From Verrucomicrobia subdivision 3 bacterium UBA693 (GTDB lineage Bacteria > Verrucomicrobiota > Verrucomicrobiia > Limisphaerales > UBA8199), in NCBI GenBank assembly GCA_002298785.1, contig DBMR01000103.1:1-64000 (forward strand): 64,000 nt of DNA, given 5' to 3'. A model generated the notes under the pieces. That model had not been told where the DNA came from and did not search any database. It worked only from the letters and a program-made list of their open reading frames with translations. Each line of letters begins with the position of its first letter. Position 1 is the first letter of the stretch. The position numbers and the translations under genes are program-made. Shown piece by piece: positions 7,936 to 16,397 of the stretch.

Positions 7936-10233
7936 TTAAGTGGCCAGCCAGAAAGCCATGTCAGTGATTTGCTGCTGCGTGCCCAACACCAGCAACCGGT
8001 CGCCCGCCTTCAAGGTGTCGAACTTCCCGGCAGTGGTGCGCGCGGTCCCATTCCGCTCAACGCCCACCACCTGGATGCCCAGTTGTTGCATGAGCTTCAG
8101 TTCACCCAAGGATTTGCCGAGATGCCGCGAGGACGTGGGCACCGCCAATTGTTCCAGGCACAGATCGGCGAAAGTCGGCTCCGGCTCGGTTTCCCGGGAG
8201 GCGGCATTGTCCGTGGCGCTGAGCCAACGTGCCGCCTCGCGCAGGTCCTTCTCCTCGCCCAGGAGCAGCAGCTTGTCGCTTGGGTACAGGACGGTGTTCG
8301 GCTCGGGATTGGGCAAATGATACCCCTGTCGTTCGATACCAACCACGTTGACGGAAAACATCTGGCGCAGCGGCAAGTCCTGGATCGCCTTGCCCGCAGC
8401 GCGGGTCTGCTCACCCACGACATGCTCCCGGGCCTGGAGGTGCCAGCGTGCGCTCTGATGTTGCCAGTGCGCGCGCGGTGCGGCTGCGGCCGCGAACGTC
8501 GACTCCTGCAGATGCGCGCGCAGGTCGATCTCGAAGCGGCTGTGCCACTGCACGAGCTTGCGCCAGAAAATCAGGGCCAGGCCAACCGCCAACCCCACGA
8601 ACGCGAACAAACTCCATTTCGGCAGCGCTTCATAGGGCACGAACATCGAAACCCACACCAAAATCACGACATAGGCGGCGCCATGGAGTAGCTTCTCGAA
8701 CGCCGGTTGCAGCCAGGCCCGATGCCGATGGCCACGCGTCGCGGCTTCAGCACAGATCATGGCGAGGGCTTCGATCGTACGCCACAGCGCCACGAGCGGC
8801 GCCAGCAACAACGCCAGAAACGCCAGCCAGAAAAAGATCGGCAACCCCATCGGTACCGGCCCATCCGGCGCGAGCCATTTCTGCACCAGTCGATATCCAG
8901 GCTGGGCAAAGATCAGCATCCCGGAGATGAACAAGACCTGCCCGACAATTTGCAGCCACCTGGGTCCGGTCAGCCGCCAGAACAAGCTCGAACGCTGCCG
9001 GTGCCGAAAGCTCTCGACCCTATCGTGATAGAAACCAATCGCCTTCCGCACGAACTCCGGCTGCCACCGCTCGAACCAGTCGCTGAACCGGCCGGGATGG
9101 CGGATAATGACCGGCGTCGTGAAAGTGCTCAGCAGACACAGGCCGATGGCCAGGGCGTAAAACCAATTCGGCACGACGCCGGCCTGGACCGCCGCCAACG
9201 CGATAATGAGCGAAAACTCGCCAATCGGAGTCAGGCAGATTCCCGACCGAACGGCGTCCCCGGCCCGTTGCCCAACCACCAACAGGGCCAGGCTGGAGGC
9301 CAGGCTTCGCCACCAGAGAGCAAACGCGAACACTAGCAAAACCAGCGGCCAAACCTCAATCATAAGCTTGAGATCAAACAGCATGCCGACGGCCACGAAG
9401 AACAGGGTGCCAAAAACGTCACAAAGCCCGCCGAGGGAGCGTTCGACTTGGGCCTTGTGTCCGGTGCTGGCCACCACGCTCCCGAGCAGGAAAGCGCCGA
9501 TCGCCGCGGAGAAACCGGCCTTCGAGGACAGCAACGCCATGGCCAACAGCAAGCCGACAATGAAGAGTGTGGGCAGCTCGCCCGCCGCGTGACGATTCAA
9601 CCGCTTGATAAACGGCGGCACCACGAGCAAGGCCACGATGAGCATGGTCGCCATCACCGCCGCCAGCCGGGATACCGTCGCCAGCAATGCGCCGGGAGCC
9701 AGCGTCGAGGACGTTTGAATGACGGTCAACAATGTCAGCATCACCACCGCCACCAGGTCGTCCAGGGCCGTCACCATGAGCGCCGTCTGTCCAAAAGTGC
9801 TGTGCAGCGCGTTATTTTCCCGCAAGGTTTTGCCGATGATGGCGGTGCTCGAGACCATCAACATGCCGGCCAAAACCAGCCCGTAGGCAGCGGGCCAACC
9901 CAATGCATAAGCGAGCAATCGGCTGCCGTTGAACACCAGGATCGCAATGATGAGGGTCGCCAGGACCAGGGGTAGACCCATGGTCCGCAACCGCTGCAGC
10001 TGGAGCCCCTGGCCAATCTGGAAAACCAGGAAGACCAAGCCGACCTGGGCCAGCGCGTGAATCCGGTCCAGGTCATCCACCATGGCAATAAACGGCACGT
10101 GCGGGCCGATCAAAATCCCCGCCGTGATGTAGCCCAATATTAAAGGCAGTCCAATTCGCCGGCACAGCCAGCCGGCGACTGCCGCCACCAGCATGACCAG
10201 CCCCAAATCTTGAATGAAATCAATGCCAACCAT
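7936..10233 (-). CDS. CPA2 family cation/proton antiporter with two TrkA-C domains
   Basis: About 765 residues. The N-terminal ~390 residues form the multi-helix Na+/H+ exchanger domain; LPLILGYITAGILIGP and the ALDDLVAVVMLTLLT segment, with paired aspartates, are ion-site hallmarks. A second membrane region with about four helices (roughly residues 445-585) follows. Two TrkA-C (RCK-C) domains end the protein (about 610-690 and 695-765; each has VVGIER/VVGVER and a DKLLLLG/DRLLVLG strand). This resembles KefB/YbaL-type exchangers in which ligand binding gates export, but the Rossmann TrkA-N domain is absent. I chose the ATG at 10233 because the preceding 30 residues look unrelated to the family. 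Confidence 0.88.
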   Translation of the reverse strand: MVGIDFIQDLGLVMLVAAVAGWLCRRIGLPLILGYITAGILIGPHVPFIAMVDDLDRIHALAQVGLVFLVFQIGQGLQLQRLRTMGLPLVLATLIIAILVFNGSRLLAYALGWPAAYGLVLAGMLMVSSTAIIGKTLRENNALHSTFGQTALMVTALDDLVAVVMLTLLTVIQTSSTLAPGALLATVSRLAAVMATMLIVALLVVPPFIKRLNRHAAGELPTLFIVGLLLAMALLSSKAGFSAAIGAFLLGSVVASTGHKAQVERSLGGLCDVFGTLFFVAVGMLFDLKLMIEVWPLVLLVFAFALWWRSLASSLALLVVGQRAGDAVRSGICLTPIGEFSLIIALAAVQAGVVPNWFYALAIGLCLLSTFTTPVIIRHPGRFSDWFERWQPEFVRKAIGFYHDRVESFRHRQRSSLFWRLTGPRWLQIVGQVLFISGMLIFAQPGYRLVQKWLAPDGPVPMGLPIFFWLAFLALLLAPLVALWRTIEALAMICAEAATRGHRHRAWLQPAFEKLLHGAAYVVILVWVSMFVPYEALPKWSLFAFVGLAVGLALIFWRKLVQWHSRFEIDLRAHLQESTFAAAAAPRAHWQHQSARWHLQAREHVVGEQTRAAGKAIQDLPLRQMFSVNVVGIERQGYHLPNPEPNTVLYPSDKLLLLGEEKDLREAARWLSATDNAASRETEPEPTFADLCLEQLAVPTSSRHLGKSLGELKLMQQLGIQVVGVERNGTARTTAGKFDTLKAGDRLLVLGTQQQITDMAFWLAT

Positions 10234-10491
10234 AAGAAAAGAAAGTTGAAATACCGAGAACTCTACTGTCCGGATTGGACCGCTTCGGATGGATTCACCG
10301 AACCGCGGCGCCACGAATACCACCGGGACCCGAGTCGCCTATTCGACTCGTTCCCGATTCCGGTTTCGATTGTGCGGAGGTTCACCATAAATGTCTCCCA
10401 CCCCTTTAGCGATTCCGATGCCAACTCTCGGAATGCACGGAAATACGCCAAAAACCTGGATCTTTCGCGCTTTTCGGACTTCAGCAGGGCT

Positions 10492-10527
10492 GACGCTGGA
10501 ATGATTTATTCCGGCGTCGGTCTTTTT
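10492..10527 (+). terminator. Orphan Rho-independent terminator-like hairpin
   Basis: GACGCTGGAAT (10492-10502) pairs with ATTCCGGCGTC (10508-10518) around a 5-base loop, with a single G-T wobble, and is followed by GGTCTTTTT. It is a strong intrinsic terminator on the plus strand only. No plus-strand gene lies before it for over 6 kb, so it could end a small RNA starting near 10.2-10.4 kb or a transcript antisense to the antiporter promoter. Confidence 0.5.
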
Positions 10528-10647
10528 AATGCCGGGGAAAACCGCGACCGATTTCGAAGCTAAATCTTGCTGTCAGCCTGGTCAGGGAAGGTTTATGGCC
10601 CCATTTCGATCCGGCAAAAGAGATCATTCACCTGGAAGGCCTCCAAG

Positions 10648-10760
10648 CAGCCTGTTGAAAAACTCCCTGGACGCCGCGTGGGGGCACGCGGCCTACAGGA
10701 TTTGCTCGGAATTCGGTATGCCTTGTAGGCCCGGTGCCCCACCGGGCGTGTTTTTCAACA
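10648..10760. mobile_element. MITE-like inverted-repeat element with flanking direct repeat
   Basis: A block of about 113 bases bounded by TGTTGAAAAAC at the left (10653-10663) and its complement GTTTTTCAACA at the right (10750-10760). The 9-base word GCCTCCAAG occurs just before it (10639-10647) and again right after it (10761-10769), like a target-site duplication. Inside are two compact hairpins (CCGCGTG/CACGCGG and CCCGGTG/CACCGGG) and a longer pairing (GCCTACA/TGTAGGC). It has no coding capacity. It would need a transposase supplied from elsewhere, or may be a REP-like palindromic unit. Confidence 0.55.
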
Positions 10761-10808
10761 GCCTCCAAGGCCGCGTGACACTGGCTGCAACTTATTAAGG
10801 CCGCTCGA

Positions 10809-13800
10809 TTATAGCTTTCGCAGCCGGTAGAAAGTGCTGACGCCATTGACCGGTAGCGTGACGCTATTGGTTGACGTCATCGGTACCGGAGTCCAAAGGT
10901 CGGGAGGAATTTTCTGGGTCGACTCCAACTGGTAGCCGGCGACCTGCGGAGGCCAGGTCAAAGTGAGCGTGCTGCCGCTCCACGCCAGGGACAGTTGTGG
11001 CGGCAGATTCGACATCACAAACCAAGCCTCATTCAGCGCGCTCCAGGTATTGGTGTAGAAGGTCCGAGCCATGACCCGGGTGCTGTCAGTCAGCAAGCAG
11101 GAACTGGCGAACGGGATGGCGCCCGGCGCCAACGCGCCTCCCGTCAACCGCGGGTCCGTACCATTGGTCGTGTAGTAAATCGTCCCGGCCGGGGCAGACA
11201 TCGAAAGGGCCAGCCGGTTGGTAAACAGGCCTCCCTGCTGACTAAAACTCGGCGCGTCGAGCCTCGGGTCTAATCCCGCGTTCTTGAACTGTTGCTTCAC
11301 CAGTTCCGTCCGGCTCGGAAAGAACTGGGTCAGCAACCGGCTCCTCTCCGCCACCCATTCCACGTTGCGAGTGTACGGTTGGGACGTTCGCACTACATCG
11401 CCCCAGCGTGCCGATTCGCCCACGATGGCGCGATCGATGACGGCGCACAGGCTCTGGAAGCGCGGGATCGTTTGGTTCGTCGTTAGCGCGCCCCCATTAT
11501 AAAAGTGCTTTTGCACGCGGTCCGCAAACAGGAGGCGCCACTCGGCATTTTGACGGAGCTGATTATAGAGCCTGGCGGGTGAGTCGGCTTCATTACCCGC
11601 GGTGCCAACACCCGTGCGATCCACCGGCACCCACGGAGGTGTCTCCACGGTGTATTCGGCGTCCCAGACAAAAAAGTGGAACTGGGCATTGGTTTCCCGT
11701 AGGCGCGCCGCATTCCAGTTCTGCCATGGCCAATCGACCGTGCAGCAGTAGAAATTCAGCATCATGTAATCCGCGAGATTGGTGACATCGAGGTAGCTCT
11801 GGATTTGCCCGTATATCGCATTGTCGGTCAGGCCGCTATTGGCCAGGGCCATCATCTGGTTCCAGGCATTCTTGTCCCCATCAACCGCGCGCGCGATCGA
11901 GCTCGGGTCGCTGAAAATCGCGTCGTACTGGGTCTTGTCGCCGCCGAAATAGTCCGACGCAAACGAGGCATCCGTATGTTCCGAGGCATCGTAGACGCCC
12001 CAATAGAGGCCGTTAATATACAGGTGCATCGAACGCTCGTGAGCACTCACGCTTCCCATCGCCAGTTGACTGCTCTTCGTGAACTGGTCGCGCACGTAAA
12101 TGGCATGCGTCCGCTCGGCGCCGTCGGCATTCGCGTTGTTGAGCGGCCCGGAATTATCGGTGCGCACCCAGCTCATATTGAAGTTGGGACGCAGTTGAAT
12201 CGTGTCGAAGCTGGCCTGGTCGCTGTCGTCGTACAGTTTATACTTCAGCTTGGACGGTCCGTACTGAGTTTTGAACAACAGGCGGAACCCATGTTTCGGG
12301 GTCATTTCCGGAGCCCGGGACGCACTCCCGGCAATGCGTACCCCGCAGTTAAGCTGAATCCCCGGCTTACTCCCGTCCGGGAAGAAGATTTCCGCTGAAG
12401 TGGGGCGTTCATAATTGACCCCCTGGGATTTTGGCGTGGAATAAATGCCGCGCGGGGCCGGCCCGAAAATATCGAGCGTGTCCATCACGATCGACAGCAC
12501 CGGAAGCGATTTCAAATCATCGCTGATCGTGTCGCGATATGCCGGGCTGGTCACGACTCGCGAATCCATCGCGTAATCGGTCGGGCTCCCGCCCCAGTCC
12601 GTGGGGAAACCGGCGCCGGTCTGGGTGAGGATGTCCCGTAGAAATAGATAGCTCTGGCAGCCGACACTCGAAGGTTGATACCCGGGGGCAAACGCCGCCG
12701 CGCGGAGCACTGTCGTGCGGCTCATGGGAATCGGCCTGGCATACACGCTCCCACTGACCGCCGTGGGAGCCGTGCCATTGGTGGTGTAATGAATGGTGGC
12801 GCCGGCGGGGCTGGAGCAGGTCAGGACGAGGTTAAAATTCGTGCCGTAAAAACCGCGCTCATGATCGAACTGCACCTCGGCCGCGATCCCGAGCACCCCG
12901 GGGTCGTTGACCGCCCCCGGGGTCGGCTGCATGAAATAGCCATTGCCCAAATCCTCGACGGTTGAGCCTTCAAGCTCGGGCAGGATAAGGAACGCCGGAG
13001 CCGACGGACCGATGGTCAATCCTTGCAGCGCCAGGACATTGGCTCCGCTCTGCAAGACGTCCAGGAATGCCGACACGTCGATATCTTCATATTGCACCGC
13101 CGCACTGCCGCCGTGGGCGGCGGTCGCCGCAGAATTCCACGTGGCCACTGCCGGAGCGTTGCGACGCGCGATTTCGACTCCGTTTAAGTAAGCGACAAAT
13201 CCATCTTGGTATTTCACGCGGAGTTTCAGGGTGTTAAAACCGGTCGCCTCCGGACACGTGAAAGAAATCCGCACGAACGCGGAAGCGTTCACGCCGAACA
13301 TAGCCGCCTTCAGATCGGTGGCAATCTCCCCCCCGATCCCGACCAGCGAGAGCGGAGACAACCCGCCCGCCAGTCCACTGATTTGGTCGGTCGTCAGGGG
13401 CACGGTCCAGAGCGAAATGTCATCGATCAAGCCATCGGCCGCTTCTCCGGCCGCGCCCGGATCGCCACCCCAGTAAAATGGATTTGCCTCGATATCCCCT
13501 CCCACCGCCGCGGTGCCTACCTGCGTACCGTTGTCGTAATATCTTAGTGTCGCCCCCTCCTTCACTACCGCGAGGTGCCGCCACGAACCGCTGGGCACCG
13601 CATAGGCCATGGCTCCGATCTGCTGGCCGCGGTAATACTCAAAATTGCTCGGGGTGAATTTAATGAATTGCAGCGGCGATTGAATCCCGCCCGATCGGTT
13701 CCCCAAAATCACCGCGTTCGCGTTCACGACGCTGTTCTGTCGGTACCAAAATGACCACGTGAAATTGCTTGTGGTTTGGCTCAGGCGCGGGATGCTGCCA

Positions 13801-14600
13801 GCCGCCACGTAGGCGTTCTGACCGTTAAAACTCAGCACCGTCCCGCGCACCGGATCCTGCGTCCAAACCGCGCCGGAGATTTGTCCCTGGCTGCCGCCGG
13901 GCACCAGGTTGGAAACCGTGTTCCCACTGCCCTCGCGAATCGGCCAATACGAATAGAGCGCTGCGGGCGTCCCGTTGGTCGTGTAGCCCAAACCGGTCCG
14001 GCCGCTTTTCCAGGTCGCGTCATTGAAAGTCAGACCCGTCCAATTCGTGCCCAGCGTGTTGTCGCCGGGAATCAAATATCGGGCCGGGGCGGCGTTGGTG
14101 ACCAGGTGCAGCGTGGTGACATTCAGGCGATCCCCGTAGGAGACATCATCAACCTGGGGAGGAAAGGTGGGCGCGAATTCCGTCGCGATGGTCACCCCGT
14201 CCGGCATGACCAACGCCAGGTATTCGCCATCGCCATTGAGCTGGAAGCTCGTATGCAAGGGCGCCCCGGGCACCGCCCGATTCTTGCTGGAAGCAAAAAC
14301 CACCAGGTAACCGTTCGCCAGGATGTTGGTGCTGGGAATGCGCCACTTGCTCAAATTGTTGGGGGTATCCGTGAGATACCAGCCGCCCACGTCCACCGTC
14401 GCCACCGTGGTGTTGTGCAACTCGATCCAGTCCGGGTAAGTGTTATCCTCGTCCGCCAGGGTCCGGGTATTGCGAGCCATGAACTCGCTGATGACCACCG
14501 GACTCGCCGCCTGCGCGCCGGATACCGTGCACGCCAGGAGCAATGCCGCAACTGCGAACCTTCCGAGTCCTTTATTCCATCGCCTGATATTTTTTGTCAC
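10809..14600 (-). CDS. Large secreted CotH-kinase/LTD/LamG protein
   Basis: About 1263 residues from a GTG at 14600 that places a good signal peptide (FAVAALLLACTVSGAQA) at the N-terminus; upstream in-frame starts (14654, 14813) would bury it. Order of domains: lamin-tail domain (VVISEFMARN...), a sugar-binding-like strand region, a LamG/concanavalin fold (WSFWYRQN...YYDNGTQVG), a chitobiase-type repeat (IHYTTNGTAPT), a CotH kinase-like domain (CGVRIAGSASR, MHLYINGLYWGVYDASEH, FFVWDAEYT), another chitobiase-type repeat (IYYTTNGTDPR) and a C-terminal domain ending FYRLRKL. CotH kinases phosphorylate spore-coat proteins in Bacillus. In Verrucomicrobia and Planctomycetes this architecture is common and unexplained, perhaps acting at the cell surface. 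Confidence 0.87.
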   Translation of the reverse strand: MTKNIRRWNKGLGRFAVAALLLACTVSGAQAASPVVISEFMARNTRTLADEDNTYPDWIELHNTTVATVDVGGWYLTDTPNNLSKWRIPSTNILANGYLVVFASSKNRAVPGAPLHTSFQLNGDGEYLALVMPDGVTIATEFAPTFPPQVDDVSYGDRLNVTTLHLVTNAAPARYLIPGDNTLGTNWTGLTFNDATWKSGRTGLGYTTNGTPAALYSYWPIREGSGNTVSNLVPGGSQGQISGAVWTQDPVRGTVLSFNGQNAYVAAGSIPRLSQTTSNFTWSFWYRQNSVVNANAVILGNRSGGIQSPLQFIKFTPSNFEYYRGQQIGAMAYAVPSGSWRHLAVVKEGATLRYYDNGTQVGTAAVGGDIEANPFYWGGDPGAAGEAADGLIDDISLWTVPLTTDQISGLAGGLSPLSLVGIGGEIATDLKAAMFGVNASAFVRISFTCPEATGFNTLKLRVKYQDGFVAYLNGVEIARRNAPAVATWNSAATAAHGGSAAVQYEDIDVSAFLDVLQSGANVLALQGLTIGPSAPAFLILPELEGSTVEDLGNGYFMQPTPGAVNDPGVLGIAAEVQFDHERGFYGTNFNLVLTCSSPAGATIHYTTNGTAPTAVSGSVYARPIPMSRTTVLRAAAFAPGYQPSSVGCQSYLFLRDILTQTGAGFPTDWGGSPTDYAMDSRVVTSPAYRDTISDDLKSLPVLSIVMDTLDIFGPAPRGIYSTPKSQGVNYERPTSAEIFFPDGSKPGIQLNCGVRIAGSASRAPEMTPKHGFRLLFKTQYGPSKLKYKLYDDSDQASFDTIQLRPNFNMSWVRTDNSGPLNNANADGAERTHAIYVRDQFTKSSQLAMGSVSAHERSMHLYINGLYWGVYDASEHTDASFASDYFGGDKTQYDAIFSDPSSIARAVDGDKNAWNQMMALANSGLTDNAIYGQIQSYLDVTNLADYMMLNFYCCTVDWPWQNWNAARLRETNAQFHFFVWDAEYTVETPPWVPVDRTGVGTAGNEADSPARLYNQLRQNAEWRLLFADRVQKHFYNGGALTTNQTIPRFQSLCAVIDRAIVGESARWGDVVRTSQPYTRNVEWVAERSRLLTQFFPSRTELVKQQFKNAGLDPRLDAPSFSQQGGLFTNRLALSMSAPAGTIYYTTNGTDPRLTGGALAPGAIPFASSCLLTDSTRVMARTFYTNTWSALNEAWFVMSNLPPQLSLAWSGSTLTLTWPPQVAGYQLESTQKIPPDLWTPVPMTSTNSVTLPVNGVSTFYRLRKL

Positions 14601-14784
14601 ACGTCTTGAGGACTCATCATAGTGCTTCCCCCACGCCAACCCCAAGGAAATCATGCACCTCGAAGACCGTGGCTCCCACAGGAAACTGCGGCGGCCAAGA
14701 ACAGTGCCAGCAAGGCCACGGCAAATGACGAGGGGTGTCGTAAATACTCGCAAAATGAGTTTTGAACTGACATTCTGCTCCCCG

Positions 14785-15252
14785 ATGCGTTTCTTCCTGA
14801 TAGACCGGATCACTCAATGGGAAGTCGGGATCTCGGCGGAGGCCACCAAGAATGTGGCGTTGAGCGAGGACTTTTTTGACGATCATTTCCCGCGAAGGCC
14901 TGTAATGCCGGGAGTGCTGATTCTGGAGGGCATGGCTCAGCTTTCCGGTTTGCTGCTGGAGGCCAGCCTAGCTCTGAAATATGGCAAGAGCGCTAAAGCT
15001 GTTGTCGTAGTTCTGGAACGGACAAAGTTTCGTTCACTCGTGAAGCCAGGGGACACCTTGTTATATCGGACCGAGGTGGTTTCTGTAAACGAGGCGGGAG
15101 GAAAAGTGAAAGCGCTTGCCCTGCGAAGTGGTTCAACGGTGACGTCCACCGAGATGGTCTTCGCTTTCAAATACGTCGACGACCGTCAACTGGACGAGAA
15201 ACGGCGCCGGTTGATGGAGATCTGGATCCCAGCCATTGAGACCAAAACCTAA
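14785..15252 (+). CDS. FabZ-like hydroxyacyl-ACP dehydratase (hotdog fold)
   Basis: First gene of the 12-gene lipid-like operon. From the ATG at 14785 it has 155 residues; another ATG at 14755 adds ten. The active site of the FabZ/FabA class is intact: His34 in DDHFPRRPVMPG and Glu48 in ILEGMAQ. It should dehydrate 3-hydroxyacyl chains bound to the acyl carrier protein encoded at 18284, giving 2-enoyl chains. The second hotdog gene of the operon (19419) lacks the histidine, so this protein may supply the catalytic half of a mixed dimer (inference). Two bases separate it from the next gene. It is divergent from the CotH gene. Confidence 0.85.
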   Translation: MRFFLIDRITQWEVGISAEATKNVALSEDFFDDHFPRRPVMPGVLILEGMAQLSGLLLEASLALKYGKSAKAVVVVLERTKFRSLVKPGDTLLYRTEVVSVNEAGGKVKALALRSGSTVTSTEMVFAFKYVDDRQLDEKRRRLMEIWIPAIETKT

Positions 15253-15254
15253 AC

Positions 15255-16397
15255 GTGAGCATTCTCCATCGAGACAGAGTGGTCATTACCGGGATCGGTG
15301 TAGTTACGCCGCTTGGGAACACCACCGTGGAAGTATTGCGACGAATTCAGGCTGGAGATATGAAGGCAATCTCGCCAACGAGGTTCGGTGGCGGTGTATT
15401 CGATTGCCCTGTTTGCGCCGAGGTAAACAATTTTGATCCGCAACCGTATCTAAATGAAGCCAAGATGGTGCGGTTGATGAACCGCGATGCCCAGATGGCA
15501 GTGGTAGCGGCACGACTTGCGCTGGAGAATGCGGGAATAAAGGCGCGGAGCGCGTATCGGCCGGATGAAATTGCCCTCTTTGGGGCCACTGGGCTTGCAG
15601 GACTGCCGCTGGGGGAAGTTGCCCCCCTTATCACAGCCTCCACGGGGTCAAATGGCCTATTCGATTTGGACTTATTTGGGCGGCTCGGATTGAAAGCAGT
15701 CAGGCCAATTCTTTCCTTTAAGATATTGAGCAACATGCCGTTCTGTTTCGTCTCGATAAACGAAGGCATCCAAGGGCCGAACGCGATTTATGCGCCATGG
15801 GAAGGCAACGGCGCCCAGGCCGTCGAGGCCGGAATCCGTGCCCTCTCGACTGGCGATGCAAAATGTTCATTGGTGGGCGGGTGCGATGTCAAAACACATG
15901 AATTGGCATTCGCCAGCCTGCAACAGCTAGGACTTTTCTCCTCATGGTGCTCAACGGGAACCGGGATTGTGCCTGGTGAGGGGGCAGCGTTTCTGGTGCT
16001 TGAAATGGAACGTGACGCAAGGGCTCGAGGGGCGCGCATGTACGGGGCTGTTAGCTCGTTCAGTTTTCGCACCTCCTGTCCGGGAAAGGCCATGTCCCAG
16101 ACTCGGGAGGACGTGCTCCAGGGCTTGAACGCGCAGGGCGCGGTGAGTGCAGTTGTGAGTTCTTCAAGTGAAGTCCATTCTAGTGAAATCAAGGAGTCGT
16201 CACTGTTGAAATCTGCTCGAATTTCCGCTGGGATAACCCTACGCCCAAAGCCGTACGTAGGGGATCTCTTTGCGGCTGCTGCGCCTCTCCAACTCGCCCT
16301 GGGAGCGCTACTAACCGAGGCTGGTGGGGCGCAGGTTCTCGTCAACTGTTTTGGGCATGGGAGCACCCAAGCCGCCTTCCTGTTGGATAAAATATGA
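15255..16397 (+). CDS. Chain-length-factor-like ketosynthase without catalytic residues
   Basis: A 380-residue thiolase-fold protein from a GTG start, clearly in the beta-ketoacyl synthase family (VVITGIGVVTPLGN, VPGEGAAFLVLE). At the place of the nucleophile, where active enzymes have a TACAxG-type motif, it reads GPNAIYAPWEGNGAQA (174-189), with no cysteine. The HGT and KSxxGHxxxAAG histidines are also absent (SSSSEVHSS and RPKPYVGDLFAAAA). It is shorter than normal FabF (about 410). Such inactive partners (chain length factor, KS-beta) form heterodimers with an active ketosynthase and set chain length in type II polyketide and aryl-polyene systems. Its partner is the next gene, overlapping by four bases. 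Confidence 0.83.
   Translation: MSILHRDRVVITGIGVVTPLGNTTVEVLRRIQAGDMKAISPTRFGGGVFDCPVCAEVNNFDPQPYLNEAKMVRLMNRDAQMAVVAARLALENAGIKARSAYRPDEIALFGATGLAGLPLGEVAPLITASTGSNGLFDLDLFGRLGLKAVRPILSFKILSNMPFCFVSINEGIQGPNAIYAPWEGNGAQAVEAGIRALSTGDAKCSLVGGCDVKTHELAFASLQQLGLFSSWCSTGTGIVPGEGAAFLVLEMERDARARGARMYGAVSSFSFRTSCPGKAMSQTREDVLQGLNAQGAVSAVVSSSSEVHSSEIKESSLLKSARISAGITLRPKPYVGDLFAAAAPLQLALGALLTEAGGAQVLVNCFGHGSTQAAFLLDKI

Larger units (their letters stand above)
10234..10808. other. Gap with a plus-strand terminator and a MITE-like element
   Basis: No gene is supported in these 575 bases. A short minus-strand frame at 10263-10451 has no family resemblance. The gap contains a terminator-like hairpin facing plus (10492-10527) and an inverted-repeat element (10648-10760), both listed separately. 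The CotH gene ends at 10809 and the antiporter gene starts at 10233, both on the minus strand, so a plus-strand terminator here serves no called gene. Confidence 0.5.
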
